A stretch of 64,000 nt of DNA from Phycisphaera sp. (GCA_025916675.1 CP098402.1:305205-369204), one strand, 5' to 3'. Counted from the first letter of the stretch, positions 25,710-35,345 are shown. Notes: generated by a model from the letters alone, not told the origin. Made by a program: numbers and translations.

Positions 25710-27859
25710 GGGCCAACGTAGCGGGGTGCCGTGGGGATGGGCTTGCCTAGCCGCAGATGCATGAGGGCTTTCCAGCCTTCGGGCGAACTGGAACTGGCTG
25801 GTGGGGCGGAGCGGAACAGGCCGTCGCGCACGCCTTTCGTTACGGCGAGGATGGCACTCGGCCGGACGCCAGCAATGCGGAACGCTTGCAGCACACCGAG
25901 CCAAGCCCAGAACCGGCTCGGGTGGCGGCTGTGGCGCTTGGCCATCCAGAGCCAGTTGCGCGTGGCCAGGTGGCACCAGCGGACGCTCTTGCGCGCGGCG
26001 GCGGGGCTGTCGTGCCACACGACCCAGCTCGGGTCGAACCAGACCTTGCCGGTGCTGCCGAGTGAGAGGGCCAGATCTGTGTCGTTGCGGTAGAGGAAGA
26101 AGCCTTCGCAATAGCCACCGACCTGCTGCCAGGCGGCCTTGCGGACGAGATTGCCGCAGCCCATGACCGGCCAGGCGTCGCAGGCGGTGCAGACGCGGCG
26201 GGCGAAGGGCCACTCGCTCCGACCGCCGTCGGGGTGGCGCGGGTGCAGGGCGACCGCGGCGATGTCGGCACGATCGTTCAGCAGTTCGAGGGCCAGCGCG
26301 AGGGCGGTAGGGTCGGGCCACGAGTCGTCGTCGAGGATGAGGACTGTTCGGCCCGTGCTGGCTTCGACGCCGCGGTTGAAGGCGGCCACACCCGTGTTTT
26401 CCGAAAGTTCGACGAGGCGGACGGCGGGGCACCGGTCGCGCACGGCATCGGCCGTGCCGTCGGACGAGGCGTTGTCGACGACGATGACCTCGGCGCTCGC
26501 GCCGGGCTCGGCGGCGTGCAGGTGCTCGAGCGTGCGCAGCAGGGCGGCCTTGCGGTTGTACGCGACGATGATGATGCTCAGGCCGTTTTCACCGCCTCGG
26601 ACCTCGCGGGCCATCGGCGCGGGTGGGGCGTGGGCGAAGCTGCCGCCCTGGCGTTTGAGTTTCAGCGCGAGCTTGAAGCCCCTGAACATCGCTCCGATGG
26701 CTCGAGCGAATTGGGTTGTGCGCGAGGTCGTGATGGTCCAGCCGCCCTGGGCGTCGACGGCGATCGAGCCCTTGGGGTTGAAGAAATCCGCCCGGCGGGC
26801 GCGGGCGCTGACGACGCGGGCGTTGCCCGAGACCTCGCGCTCGGCATGGTCTTGGGTGAGGCCGGGGCGGTCGGGGTTGCCGAAGTCGACACCCTTGGGT
26901 GGGAAGCCCATGACGCGGCCCTCGGCGGCGTGGCGCAGGCCGAGCAGGTGCAGGTCGCCCAGGGCGTGCAACCCCGTGGCGTGGAGCGTGGCGGCGCGGG
27001 CGGCTTCTCGCATGGCCCGGTGGAAGACGCCCACGCCGGCCTGGGGCAGGGCCGACATGGAATTGCGGGCCGCGAAGTACCGCGCAATGGTGCGCATGCG
27101 GTCCCATTGCGGGTGGACGACGACCGAGTCGGGCGTGGCGACCAGCCGGCCGCCGGTGGCCCGAGCCAGGCGGAGTCCCCAGGCCACGTCGTCGCCGTTG
27201 AGGAACGTGTCGGGCATCAGGCCGGTCTGGCGGATGGCCTCGGCCGTGGTGAGCAGGCTGCACGCGGCCAGGTATTGTGCATCGATGGGCTGGGTGGGCG
27301 GCGAATCGGGGTCAGGGTTCCAGGCCGAGGCGTATTCGCCCGTGCGAGGTTCGATTCGGCCGCCGAGCTCGTAGTACTCGCCGGTGTCGGGGTCCTTCAA
27401 GATCGAACCCGCGGCGGCGACGCCGGGTATGGAGAGCGTCGCGAACAGCGCCAGAAGCGCATCGGGTTCGGGGAGGGCATCGCTATCGAGCAGCCAGACG
27501 GGATCGTTGGGTTGGGCATGGGTGACGGCGTAGGCCAACCCCGCGTTGTAGCCGCCGCTTCCCCCCACGTTGGTGGGCAGGCGGAGGTGATGGCACGTCC
27601 AAGGGCCTGGGCACGGGCTTGGGATTGGGGATGCCCCGAGCGAATCGGCCATCGAGGGCTCGCTGGCATTGTCGACCAGGACCAGCGTGGGGGTCGGATT
27701 GGGGGGCAGCTTGAGGCCCGCCAGGGCCCGGCAAAGGTTTTGGGCGTCGGTGGGCCGATTGAAGCATGGGCTGATAACCCAGAGCCCTTGGGGGGCTGGG
27801 GTATCGGCTCGGGCCTCGTGGGACGCGGGTTGTTGGCCGTGATCGGTCAACCGTTCCAT
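25622..27859 (-). CDS. Double GT2-domain glycosyltransferase
   Basis: 745-residue protein with two family-2 glycosyltransferase domains. The first (about 27-270) has WVISPCFNR, VLVDNAS, NVGGSGGYNAGLAYA and a DSD at WLLDSDALPEPD; the NVGG..GYN segment recalls GlfT2/rhamnosyltransferase types. The second (about 423-640) has LSIIIVAYNRK, VIVVDNASSDGT, ENTGVAAFNRGV and LDDDSWPDP. The middle linker of about 130 residues contains VDFGNPDRPG and charged sequence. Two domains in one chain suggest alternating addition of two sugars. The start at 27859 is at the domain edge. It ends 88 bases inside the decarboxylase gene. Confidence 0.87.
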   Translation of the reverse strand: MERLTDHGQQPASHEARADTPAPQGLWVISPCFNRPTDAQNLCRALAGLKLPPNPTPTLVLVDNASEPSMADSLGASPIPSPCPGPWTCHHLRLPTNVGGSGGYNAGLAYAVTHAQPNDPVWLLDSDALPEPDALLALFATLSIPGVAAAGSILKDPDTGEYYELGGRIEPRTGEYASAWNPDPDSPPTQPIDAQYLAACSLLTTAEAIRQTGLMPDTFLNGDDVAWGLRLARATGGRLVATPDSVVVHPQWDRMRTIARYFAARNSMSALPQAGVGVFHRAMREAARAATLHATGLHALGDLHLLGLRHAAEGRVMGFPPKGVDFGNPDRPGLTQDHAEREVSGNARVVSARARRADFFNPKGSIAVDAQGGWTITTSRTTQFARAIGAMFRGFKLALKLKRQGGSFAHAPPAPMAREVRGGENGLSIIIVAYNRKAALLRTLEHLHAAEPGASAEVIVVDNASSDGTADAVRDRCPAVRLVELSENTGVAAFNRGVEASTGRTVLILDDDSWPDPTALALALELLNDRADIAAVALHPRHPDGGRSEWPFARRVCTACDAWPVMGCGNLVRKAAWQQVGGYCEGFFLYRNDTDLALSLGSTGKVWFDPSWVVWHDSPAAARKSVRWCHLATRNWLWMAKRHSRHPSRFWAWLGVLQAFRIAGVRPSAILAVTKGVRDGLFRSAPPASSSSPEGWKALMHLRLGKPIPTAPRYVGPCPSNPTSTTPRATSAQISSEPSPTTRST

Positions 27860-28041
27860 GGTTGGGAGCGTACGGCACTGTAGAACAAATGGGGACAGGG
27901 CGTGCGGGCGTCGGCATTGGCCGGTCGCTAGCATGGAACCCCCGAAGCTGCCCTGACGGGGGCGGCAGCACGCCCCGCCAACTGGCCGATCGGACCTCGG
28001 CCCCACGCCCGGCGGGCGAACACCACACGGAGAGCGGAACC

Positions 28042-30447
28042 ATGTCTTTGTACGGACGCGCGTTGGGTTGGATGGATCGGTTGGCCGGCCGGGGTCAGGG
28101 ACCCCGCGAGGTGGCACTGGTCGAGGCCCTGGAACCCCGGGTGCTGCTGGACGCCAGCTTCCCCGAGATCACCGATCTGGTGGACCCCGAGAACACGGTC
28201 GTGCGGTTCAAGACGTCTCTTGGCGAGATCGACTTCGAGTTGTACGACAGCGGTGGGCCCGGTGGCGCGAGCGCCGCGCCCGTGACGGTCGAGAACTTCC
28301 TGAGCTATGTCAACACCGGGCGATACTTCGAGAGCTTCTTCCACCGCTCGGTGACGGTGTCCTCTTCCGACCCCGACATCGATGGCGATCCGTTCATCAT
28401 CCAGGGTGGTGGGTTCGTCTTCAACGATGACGATGGGCTGAGCCGGGTCGAGACCTTCGAGGCGATCGAGAACGAGGCCAACGCCGATCGCTCGAACGTC
28501 GAACGTTCGTTGGCGATGGCGCTGGTCACGAGCATCGGTACCGATACCGCGACCAGCCAGTTCTTCATTAATCTCCGCGACAACAACGGCAGCCAGGGTG
28601 CCGATGACATCGATCTTGATGCGCAGGACTTTACGGTGTTCGGTCGAGTGGCCAACGACCGCTCGTGGTCGGTGGTGCAGGCGATCCAGAACCTGGAAAC
28701 GTTCGTGTTCGCCGACATCCTCGTCGACAACGACGGGAACCCCGTCCTCGACGCGTTCGGGCGGACGCAGTTCCTCGACAACCCGGACGCCGACGTGGTG
28801 AGCTTCGCGCTCAGCGACGTGCCGGTTCGGTCCGAGCCCGATCCGATCGCTCCCGAAGAGATCCGCAGCACGGCGATCGAGGAGCGATTCCTCGTCCAGG
28901 TCAACAGCACGCTGATCATCAAGCCGGCCTTGAGCGAGACCTTCTATACCTTCCTGGTTGGGTACCCCGAGGGCTACGCCAACGACACGAGCATTACGTA
29001 TGTCGAGCTCACGGCGAACACCTCGGGTGGCGCGGACCCGTTCTATCAGATCGTGCTGCGGTACGAGACCGGCGTTCGCGACCAGGTGCTGACCAGCGGC
29101 ATGCTCGACGCGGGCACGCGCACGCGGATCGCCATCAGCGATCCCGCGCTGACCGACGACGATCCGCAGGCGCGCAAGTTCACGCCGTTTGCCATCGAGG
29201 TCCACAGCAGCGCGGCCATGAGCGCCACGCTGACGCACAGCGACTTTGGCGCCACGATGAGCGAGTCGTTCGTCAACTTCGCCGATCTGGATTCGCGTGG
29301 GACCGACGCGTTCAACACGTGGGCGTTCGGCGGACTGGCGACCACGAGGGGCGACACCGACAACGTGATGGATCGCGAGTCGTACGTCGTGTGGCAGGCG
29401 TTGACCGGTGATGCCGGTACGGTCACACTGATTGTGTACACCGACGCGGGCACCTTCAATACCATCAGCTATCCGCTCGAGGGCCACCGCCGTGGTGGTG
29501 CCGAGTTGCACAACCTGTTTGGGTTTGCGACCGACGGGGTGCAGGCCGTCCGGGTGCAATCCGACGTGCCGATCATCGCCGCGATGAGCACGTACGACAC
29601 CATCCTGAACGCGGCCTTGTCGGCCACCCAATCGATCAACGCGTATGGCGCGCTGGGCGCGATCGACGGCGGGGGCACCGAGGGTGTGCTGGCCGGTGTT
29701 CGGTACTCGCCGAGCGAGAGCGAAGAGTCGTATCTCAGCTTCCTAAACAGCCGGCCGGTGGGCACGGTGGTGCAGTTGACCATCAGCGATAGCGACGGCA
29801 ACGAGGCCACGACGGGCGTTGTGCTGGCGCCGCGCGACCTGGGCTTCTACGACCTGAAGCGGCTCCTGGTTGACTTTGGTGGCGTGTTTACGTCCGACGA
29901 GATCCTGACCGTTCGCTACGAATCTGCCCAGCCGGTCGCGGCGCATTACACGGCGACCATTGGTGACGAGACCATGTCGACGGCGTTCCAGACGCAGCTG
30001 TCAGATCTTGTTGTCTTGTCGGGCTTCGACCCGGGTGACGATGGCGAGATGATCTCGCTGTACAACCCGTACAGCGATGCGTCCGGCGTGACGCTGAACT
30101 TCACCATGCAAATCTACTTCTTCGACCGCGCCCAGTTCGTGTCCTTCGGGGACCTGCCCATGCTGGCGCCGGGTGAGCGTACCGATTTCTCGGTACGCGA
30201 CTTTAATGACATTCTTTCGACGATCAACCTTGGTGAGGAATGGGGCCGGTACACCATCTTCATTGCCGGCATCGCGCTGCCGATGGGTGGCGGCACGGCG
30301 GGGAACGCGGGCCAGTTCGGCGTGTCCGTCTCGCGAAGCGGCGACGATGGGTCCTCCGGTCGCAACTCCGTGACGATCAGCACCGGCACGTTCGCCCAGG
30401 GCACGATTCGCGATCTGTCGGATTCGTTCTTCGAGACCGTGCTGTAG
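28042..30447 (+). CDS. Secreted cyclophilin-type peptidyl-prolyl isomerase with LEPR-xLL motif
   Basis: 801 residues. LEPRVLLDAS at 30-39 is the LEPR-xLL motif found near the N-terminus of very large exported planctomycete proteins; it follows a short basic/hydrophobic start and probably acts in export. Residues about 50-245 form a cyclophilin domain: TSLGEIDFELYD, NFLSYVNTGRYFESFFHR, FIIQGGGFVF, SLAMAL and TSQFFINLRDN, followed by FTVFGRV. The remaining 550 residues are a series of beta-sandwich-like repeats without known motifs. There is no dockerin tag or membrane anchor at the end. The ATG at 28042 follows GAGAGCGG. A role in folding exported proteins is inferred. Confidence 0.85.
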   Translation: MSLYGRALGWMDRLAGRGQGPREVALVEALEPRVLLDASFPEITDLVDPENTVVRFKTSLGEIDFELYDSGGPGGASAAPVTVENFLSYVNTGRYFESFFHRSVTVSSSDPDIDGDPFIIQGGGFVFNDDDGLSRVETFEAIENEANADRSNVERSLAMALVTSIGTDTATSQFFINLRDNNGSQGADDIDLDAQDFTVFGRVANDRSWSVVQAIQNLETFVFADILVDNDGNPVLDAFGRTQFLDNPDADVVSFALSDVPVRSEPDPIAPEEIRSTAIEERFLVQVNSTLIIKPALSETFYTFLVGYPEGYANDTSITYVELTANTSGGADPFYQIVLRYETGVRDQVLTSGMLDAGTRTRIAISDPALTDDDPQARKFTPFAIEVHSSAAMSATLTHSDFGATMSESFVNFADLDSRGTDAFNTWAFGGLATTRGDTDNVMDRESYVVWQALTGDAGTVTLIVYTDAGTFNTISYPLEGHRRGGAELHNLFGFATDGVQAVRVQSDVPIIAAMSTYDTILNAALSATQSINAYGALGAIDGGGTEGVLAGVRYSPSESEESYLSFLNSRPVGTVVQLTISDSDGNEATTGVVLAPRDLGFYDLKRLLVDFGGVFTSDEILTVRYESAQPVAAHYTATIGDETMSTAFQTQLSDLVVLSGFDPGDDGEMISLYNPYSDASGVTLNFTMQIYFFDRAQFVSFGDLPMLAPGERTDFSVRDFNDILSTINLGEEWGRYTIFIAGIALPMGGGTAGNAGQFGVSVSRSGDDGSSGRNSVTISTGTFAQGTIRDLSDSFFETVL

Positions 30448-30473
30448 GCAAGAGACTCTCAAAGCATGTTTAC

Positions 30474-30505
30474 GGGGCCGATCGCTCGCACAAGCGGTCG
30501 GTCCC
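30474..30505. terminator. Imperfect hairpin between convergent genes
   Basis: GGGGCCGATCGC (30474-30485) pairs with GCGGTCGGTCCC (30494-30505) with two mismatches, over an 8-base loop. It sits between the stop of the cyclophilin gene and the stop of the GT2 gene. A short TTCTATTG follows on the plus side; there is no strong T tract. Confidence 0.45.
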
Positions 30506-30509
30506 GCTT

Positions 30510-31493
30510 CTATTGTGGGCGTTGGCCAGCCGAAGGGTGCGAGATTGTGTTGGTGCCGGCCTTGCCTCGCGCCAGGCGTTGAAGCGAACGCCGCAGCGGT
30601 GCGGGGAGCCTGGCGAAGACCGCGTCTAAGTGGCGCGCCAGGGCGACCGCGCCAGACTTGTGGTAGGCGTCTCGCACGGCGTGGAGGTACTGGATCTCGA
30701 TGGGAAGGCCGGTCTCATCCATCCAGTGGGCGTCCGCGCGGCGGAGGATGGTGTTGGCGCGTGCGGCGGTGTCCAGGGCGTGCCGGTCGAAGAACGCGCG
30801 GTGGTTCTCGAGCAAGCGACGGTAGAGGGCCTCGTGGTGGGCGACGGCGTCGTCGATCATGGTCTGGCGGCTGTGGCGCCGCCAGTTGAAGAGCGGCTCG
30901 GCCACTCGGATGCCGTGCCAGCCGTGCGAGGCAAAACGCAGCCAGAGATCCCAGTCCTCGTAGCCTTCGGTCATGGTTTCATCAAAGCCGTGGGCGGCCT
31001 CGAATCGGTCGCGGCGGATGAGGCAGGTGACCGGGTGGAGGTTGGTGACCAGCAGGAGGATGGGATCCCAATCCGGGACACGCCAGATGACGTTCTCGCC
31101 CAGGTCGGTGAGGCGTTCCTGGCAGTAGGCGTGGCTGGCGTGCGGATCGGTCGCCAGGACTGCGTGCAGCCTGGCGAGGAACGTGGGCTCGATCCAGTCG
31201 TCGGCGTCGAGGAACACGAGGTGCCCGCCGCCGGCGAGTGCCGCACCGGCGTTGCGGGCGGCGGGTAGCCCGGCGTTGGGCTGGTGGATGACCCGGACCC
31301 CCATGGATTCGAGGGCGTCGCAGGCCTCGGGGGTGCTGCCATCGTCCGAGCCGTCATCGATGACGACCACTTCGACGTGCGCGTCGGCCTGGTCGAGGCA
31401 CGATCGGGCGGCCTCGGCCACGAACCGGCCGTGGTTGTAGCACGGGATCACGAAGGTCGTGAGCGGGAGGGATTGGCTGGCCTCACGGGGCAT
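30510..31493 (-). CDS. GT2-family glycosyltransferase
   Basis: 327-residue single-domain glycosyltransferase. The GT-A fold signature is LTTFVIPCYNHGRFVAEAA, VVVIDDGSDDGST, NAGLPAARNAG and the DxD in HLVFLDADDWIEP. The acceptor-side segment GYEDWDLWLRFASHGW (ED-x-D-LWLR) is typical of GT2 enzymes of surface glycan assembly. The C-terminal 80 residues are helical with basic residues (RRSLQRLARGKAG), which may hold it at the membrane. The start at 31493 is chosen because the family sequence begins there; the open frame continues upstream as a shadow of lptF. Confidence 0.88.
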   Translation of the reverse strand: MPREASQSLPLTTFVIPCYNHGRFVAEAARSCLDQADAHVEVVVIDDGSDDGSTPEACDALESMGVRVIHQPNAGLPAARNAGAALAGGGHLVFLDADDWIEPTFLARLHAVLATDPHASHAYCQERLTDLGENVIWRVPDWDPILLLVTNLHPVTCLIRRDRFEAAHGFDETMTEGYEDWDLWLRFASHGWHGIRVAEPLFNWRRHSRQTMIDDAVAHHEALYRRLLENHRAFFDRHALDTAARANTILRRADAHWMDETGLPIEIQYLHAVRDAYHKSGAVALARHLDAVFARLPAPLRRSLQRLARGKAGTNTISHPSAGQRPQ

Positions 31494-31547
31494 GACGGGT
31501 TGTAGCCCGGCCGAGCGGGTGGGGCGGTTGCCCCCTATCGTCCGGGC

Positions 31548-33278
31548 GTGCGCGTGTCGTGGACCCTGATTGGGCACATTACCTTCGAGCTCTGGCGGCA
31601 TGTCCTGCTGATCACGGCGGTGCTCGTGCTCGTGACGGCGTTCGGCGCGACGGTGCAGAACTACGCCAAGGGGCTGCTCTCGGCGGTTGATACGCTGAAG
31701 TTCATGGGCTTCGCGGCGGTGCCGATGCTGGCGTACGCCATCCCGTTCGCTGGGGCCCTGGCGGGCACGCTGGCCTACCACCGGCTGGCCCAGGAACGCG
31801 AGCTGATGGCCGCCCAGGCCGGTGGCATGAGCCTGCTGACGCTGCTGATGCCCGCGATCGTGACCGGCGTGGTGCTCACCGCAACGCTCGGGGCGCTCAA
31901 TGAGCAGGTGATCCCCCGGTTCCTCCAGAAAATGAGCGAGGTGGCCTCGGGCCAGGCCGCCGGGCTCATCAGCCGGGCCATCGAGCGGGGCGAGGCGGTG
32001 CAGGTCCAGGGCTTCCTGCTGTACGCCGACCAGGTCTTCACGCCCGAGGTCGACCAGCCGGGCATCCAGGACCATCTCGTGCTGCTCGGTGCCCACCTGA
32101 TCAAGCTCGATCCCGAGGGCAACATGGCCAGTTGGGGGGCGGCCGAGCGGGCCGACCTGCTGGTCGAGGAGCCCCGCGAGGTGACCGAGGCGGACCTCAT
32201 GGGCCCCAACGAGGTGCCCGGCGCCCTCGGCTCGAGCGTGAGCGTGGTGACCTACGTCGTCAAGGACGCGGTGGGCGACACCGGCCGGCTGTCGGGCAGC
32301 CGGGTTGGCGCGTTCCAGGACAAGCTCTTCATGCCCGGCGGCGGGGGAGACAGCCCGAAGTTCCTCACATTCGGCGAGATGCGACGGGCGTACAGAGACC
32401 CCGACCCGCTCGGGCCCGTCGACGCGGCCAGGCGGGATCTGGCCTTCCACCTCGCGCTGCGGACGGTGATCGAGCGGACGGTGAGGGAGCTGCGCGGCGG
32501 CGGGGCCGTGCAACTGCGTGGCGCGGACGGTTCGACACTGGTACTCCGGGCCGGCGCTATCGGTTGGGACGACAAAGCCAAAGCGTGGCGGCTCCGGGCC
32601 CGGGGCATCCAGCCCATCGTGGTCGAGCGGTACCGCCCCGAGAGCGAAGGAACCCGGTCGGTGGACCGCTTCGAACTCGGGGCCGGAACCATCGAGGCGA
32701 ACCTCACCGGCACGCCCATGAGCCGGGGCATGGAGCTAATGCTCCACGGCGAGAACGTGCGGACGGCGGTGGCCCAGGGCCCGGATGCCGACTCGAGGGT
32801 GGGCGGCGTTCGCGAGACGATGACGCTCGGGCCGCTCGTGGTCGCCGATGATCCGGTGCCGGCGTTCCTGGCGATGTCGAGCCCCGAGCTCCTGGCGGCG
32901 GTCGAGGCCCACAACGAGCGGTGGGGCAGCGAGGACCAGTTCCTGGCGCCACCGACGCGGGACCTCCGCGAGCGTCTGATCAAGGTTCGCAAGCAGATCC
33001 TCGGCAAGCACCACGAGCGGATGGCCCTCAGCCTGTCGGCCATCGTGCTGGCGATCGCCGGCGCGGTGGCGGCCATCCGATTCCAGGAGGCCCCGCCGCT
33101 GACGGCCTATCTGGCGGCGTTCCTGCCCGCGCTGGGGCTCATCCTGGTGATCTCGACCGGCCAGCAGATGGTGGACGATTATGGAGGTCTCGGCCTGCCC
33201 ATCCTGTGGGGTGGGCCGCTGGTGTTGGCCGGGTTGGTCGTGTGGGTGTCGCTGCGCATCGGGCGGCGGAAGGGTTGA
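31548..33278 (+). CDS. LptF-like permease of the lipopolysaccharide export complex
   Basis: 576-residue YjgP/YjgQ-family membrane protein. With LptG and the LptB ATPase it extracts lipopolysaccharide or a related lipid from the inner membrane. Membrane segments are at about 20-40, 60-80 and 100-125 in the N-terminal part, and three more at the C-terminus (about 490-575). The AYHRLAQERELMAAQAGGMS segment is the coupling-helix region. The periplasmic part is roughly 350 residues, much longer than in the usual 360-residue LptF. The start is GTG. Because it precedes the LptG-like gene by 14 bases, the pair is called F then G; the order itself is not proof. Confidence 0.82.
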   Translation: MRVSWTLIGHITFELWRHVLLITAVLVLVTAFGATVQNYAKGLLSAVDTLKFMGFAAVPMLAYAIPFAGALAGTLAYHRLAQERELMAAQAGGMSLLTLLMPAIVTGVVLTATLGALNEQVIPRFLQKMSEVASGQAAGLISRAIERGEAVQVQGFLLYADQVFTPEVDQPGIQDHLVLLGAHLIKLDPEGNMASWGAAERADLLVEEPREVTEADLMGPNEVPGALGSSVSVVTYVVKDAVGDTGRLSGSRVGAFQDKLFMPGGGGDSPKFLTFGEMRRAYRDPDPLGPVDAARRDLAFHLALRTVIERTVRELRGGGAVQLRGADGSTLVLRAGAIGWDDKAKAWRLRARGIQPIVVERYRPESEGTRSVDRFELGAGTIEANLTGTPMSRGMELMLHGENVRTAVAQGPDADSRVGGVRETMTLGPLVVADDPVPAFLAMSSPELLAAVEAHNERWGSEDQFLAPPTRDLRERLIKVRKQILGKHHERMALSLSAIVLAIAGAVAAIRFQEAPPLTAYLAAFLPALGLILVISTGQQMVDDYGGLGLPILWGGPLVLAGLVVWVSLRIGRRKG

Positions 33279-33292
33279 GGAAGGGCGTGCCC

Positions 33293-34393
33293 ATGCGATT
33301 GCTCGACCGCTCCATCGCGATCCAGTACTTCGTCAACGTGGTGCTGCTGCTGGTGATCCTGGGCAGCTTCATCGTGGTGGTCGACGCGTCGCTCAACCTG
33401 CACCGCTACGTGCGGTACGCGGGCGAGCACGACGACTTCGTCTCCAAGGCGATGGCGACCGCGTCGATCGTCTGGAACCTCTGGTGGCCCAGGCTCATCC
33501 AACTCTTCAACTTCACGCTCGGCTTCGTGCTGGTGGCGGCGCTCGGTTTCACGACAGCCCAGATGGTGGCCCGGCGGGAACTGGTGGCCATGCTGGCCAG
33601 CGGCATCAGCCTGTGGCGGGCGATGGTGCCGGTGTTCGTCGTGGCGTTCGGTTTCGTGCTGGTGGGTGTGGCCAACCAGGAACTGGTGGTGCCTCGGATC
33701 GTGGGCATCCTGCTGGCCGACGACCCGCGTGTGAAGAACAACGACGGCAAGATCGGCGTCAGCAACCTGCCGACGACGCCCGACGCCAGCGGCAAGCTGA
33801 TCTTCGCGGCCTCTTTCGACCCCGAGGCGGGCGTGATGGAGGGCGTGAAGATCTGGGAGCGGGACGAGGTGGGCGTGCCCACGAGGCTCATCTCGGCCGA
33901 GAAGGCCACCTGGGACGGCTCGGCGTGGATGCTCGAGGCCGGCTCGGTCCAGCCGGTGGGCCGGCCGGGGGCTCCCGAGCCGATCGATCGCGTCGAGACC
34001 GAGATGGACCCCAACGCGCTGGCGGTCCGCCGTTTCGCCGGGCTGGGCCAGCACCTGAGCTTCGCCACGCTCGGGCGGATGCTGTCCCAGGATCGCAGCC
34101 TGACCCCCGAGTTGCGGCGGCGGCTCCAGCGGGATCGGTGGGGTCGGGTCGGCTCTTGGGTGGCCATGGGCCTGTCGCTTGTCATCGCGCTGCCCTTCTT
34201 CGTGACGCGCGAGCCCCGGAACATGGCGGTGCAGGCGGCCAAGTGTGCGCCGATCGTGCTCGCGGCGCTGGTGCTGTCGGCCCTGGGCGTCTCGGCGCCC
34301 ATCGCGGGCATGCCCGGCTGGCTCAGCGTGTTCCTGCCGGCGATGCTCCTCGCGCCCGCCGCGGCTGCGGCGGCCACGAGTGTCCAGACATAA
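33293..34393 (+). CDS. LptG-like permease of the lipopolysaccharide export complex
   Basis: 366-residue YjgP/YjgQ-family permease of normal length, partner of the gene before it. It starts MRLLDRSIAIQYFVN, typical of the family, after a GAGGAAGGG ribosome binding site. Membrane segments lie at about 12-32, 55-80, 95-120 and three at the C-terminus. ARRELVAMLASGISLWRA is the conserved cytoplasmic coupling region, and GRMLSQDRSLTPELRRRL precedes the last membrane block. The periplasmic jellyroll part lies between about 130 and 260. No lptA, lptB or lptC gene is seen nearby. Confidence 0.83.
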   Translation: MRLLDRSIAIQYFVNVVLLLVILGSFIVVVDASLNLHRYVRYAGEHDDFVSKAMATASIVWNLWWPRLIQLFNFTLGFVLVAALGFTTAQMVARRELVAMLASGISLWRAMVPVFVVAFGFVLVGVANQELVVPRIVGILLADDPRVKNNDGKIGVSNLPTTPDASGKLIFAASFDPEAGVMEGVKIWERDEVGVPTRLISAEKATWDGSAWMLEAGSVQPVGRPGAPEPIDRVETEMDPNALAVRRFAGLGQHLSFATLGRMLSQDRSLTPELRRRLQRDRWGRVGSWVAMGLSLVIALPFFVTREPRNMAVQAAKCAPIVLAALVLSALGVSAPIAGMPGWLSVFLPAMLLAPAAAAAATSVQT

Positions 34394-34538
34394 GGGACAA
34401 GCCCAGCCGATCGGCACGCGAACATTCAGAAATACTTGCTCGCGGGTGGGTTCGGTGAAACATTTCTGGACGCTCGGCTATACAAATGGCGAAGGCCCTG
34501 GCAGACTCGTGGGCCGCATCGGCTAGGATTCCACCTTC

Positions 34539-35345
34539 ATGCGTACGCCCAAGGGCAACCCAGCCAATCCAGAGCTTCGTGGCTCCCGAGGGTTCTCGAT
34601 CCTCGAACTGCTGATCACCATGGGCATCGTGGCGATCCTGCTCGGCCTGTTGCTGCCGTCGCTGCGGTACGTCCGATACGCCGCCAACGGCGCGGTGTGC
34701 GCCACGAACCTCAGGCAGATCGGCATCGGCTGGCGGCAGTACATCGACGACCACCAGGCCATGCCCTTCCGCGCGGATGCCGATTGGAAGTATGGCGGGG
34801 CATCGTTCTTGGGTGCCGAGCGTCGCGCGGTGCTGTCGAGCGACCGTCCGCTGAACAGCTGCATCATGACCGAGAGCGAGCAAGACAGCGATGGCCTGGC
34901 GACGCTGTTCCGCTCGCCGATGGATCGCGGGTACCGATGGACCGAGGCTTCGGGCAAGCCGGTGACCCAAGAGGTGTTCCCCCAGCCGACAGTGTTCGAG
35001 CGGTTCGGCACCAGCTATCGAGCGAACCCGCTGCTGCTCGACGAGCGGCGAACGCGTCCGACAGCCATGCCCGGCCCGATGGCCGAGCACGAGATCGAGG
35101 TCATGCCCTCGCGCATGCTGCTGGTGGCGGTGCCGCAGTGGCAGATCGCGGTCGACCGCGAGTGGCGAGTCGAGGCGTCGTGGCACCCCGAGCCGAACAC
35201 GGGCAACGTGTTGTTCCTGGACGGCTCGGTGCGGCACGTGAACTTCACCGACGGGCTTGGCACCGAGTTCCAGTACGTGCCGCGACCGGTGGAGGGGCAT
35301 CCCCTGATCATCGGCACGCCGGCCCTCCCCCCGCTGCTCCAGTAG
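34539..35345 (+). CDS. Type II secretion/pilin-like pseudopilin with H-X9-DG motif
   Basis: 268 residues. The prepilin cleavage and N-methylation site is RGFSILELLITMGIVAIL (from about residue 17): a Gly-Phe junction with Glu at position +5, followed by the hydrophobic assembly helix. Near the C-terminus HPEPNTGNVLFLDGSVRHV carries the H-X9-DG motif of the large planctomycete pseudopilin-like families. Such proteins are numerous in planctomycetes and their partners are unclear. No secretion ATPase or prepilin peptidase gene is nearby. It is preceded by 145 bases without a gene and converges on gatB. Confidence 0.9.
   Translation: MRTPKGNPANPELRGSRGFSILELLITMGIVAILLGLLLPSLRYVRYAANGAVCATNLRQIGIGWRQYIDDHQAMPFRADADWKYGGASFLGAERRAVLSSDRPLNSCIMTESEQDSDGLATLFRSPMDRGYRWTEASGKPVTQEVFPQPTVFERFGTSYRANPLLLDERRTRPTAMPGPMAEHEIEVMPSRMLLVAVPQWQIAVDREWRVEASWHPEPNTGNVLFLDGSVRHVNFTDGLGTEFQYVPRPVEGHPLIIGTPALPPLLQ

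Noticed and set aside
26234-27883. 549-codon plus-strand frame opposite the double glycosyltransferase
   Set aside because: Shadow with Gly/Arg/Val bias; GT2 motifs are on the other strand.
27928-29631. 567-codon minus-strand frame opposite the cyclophilin gene
   Set aside because: Shadow; the opposite frame has clear cyclophilin motifs.
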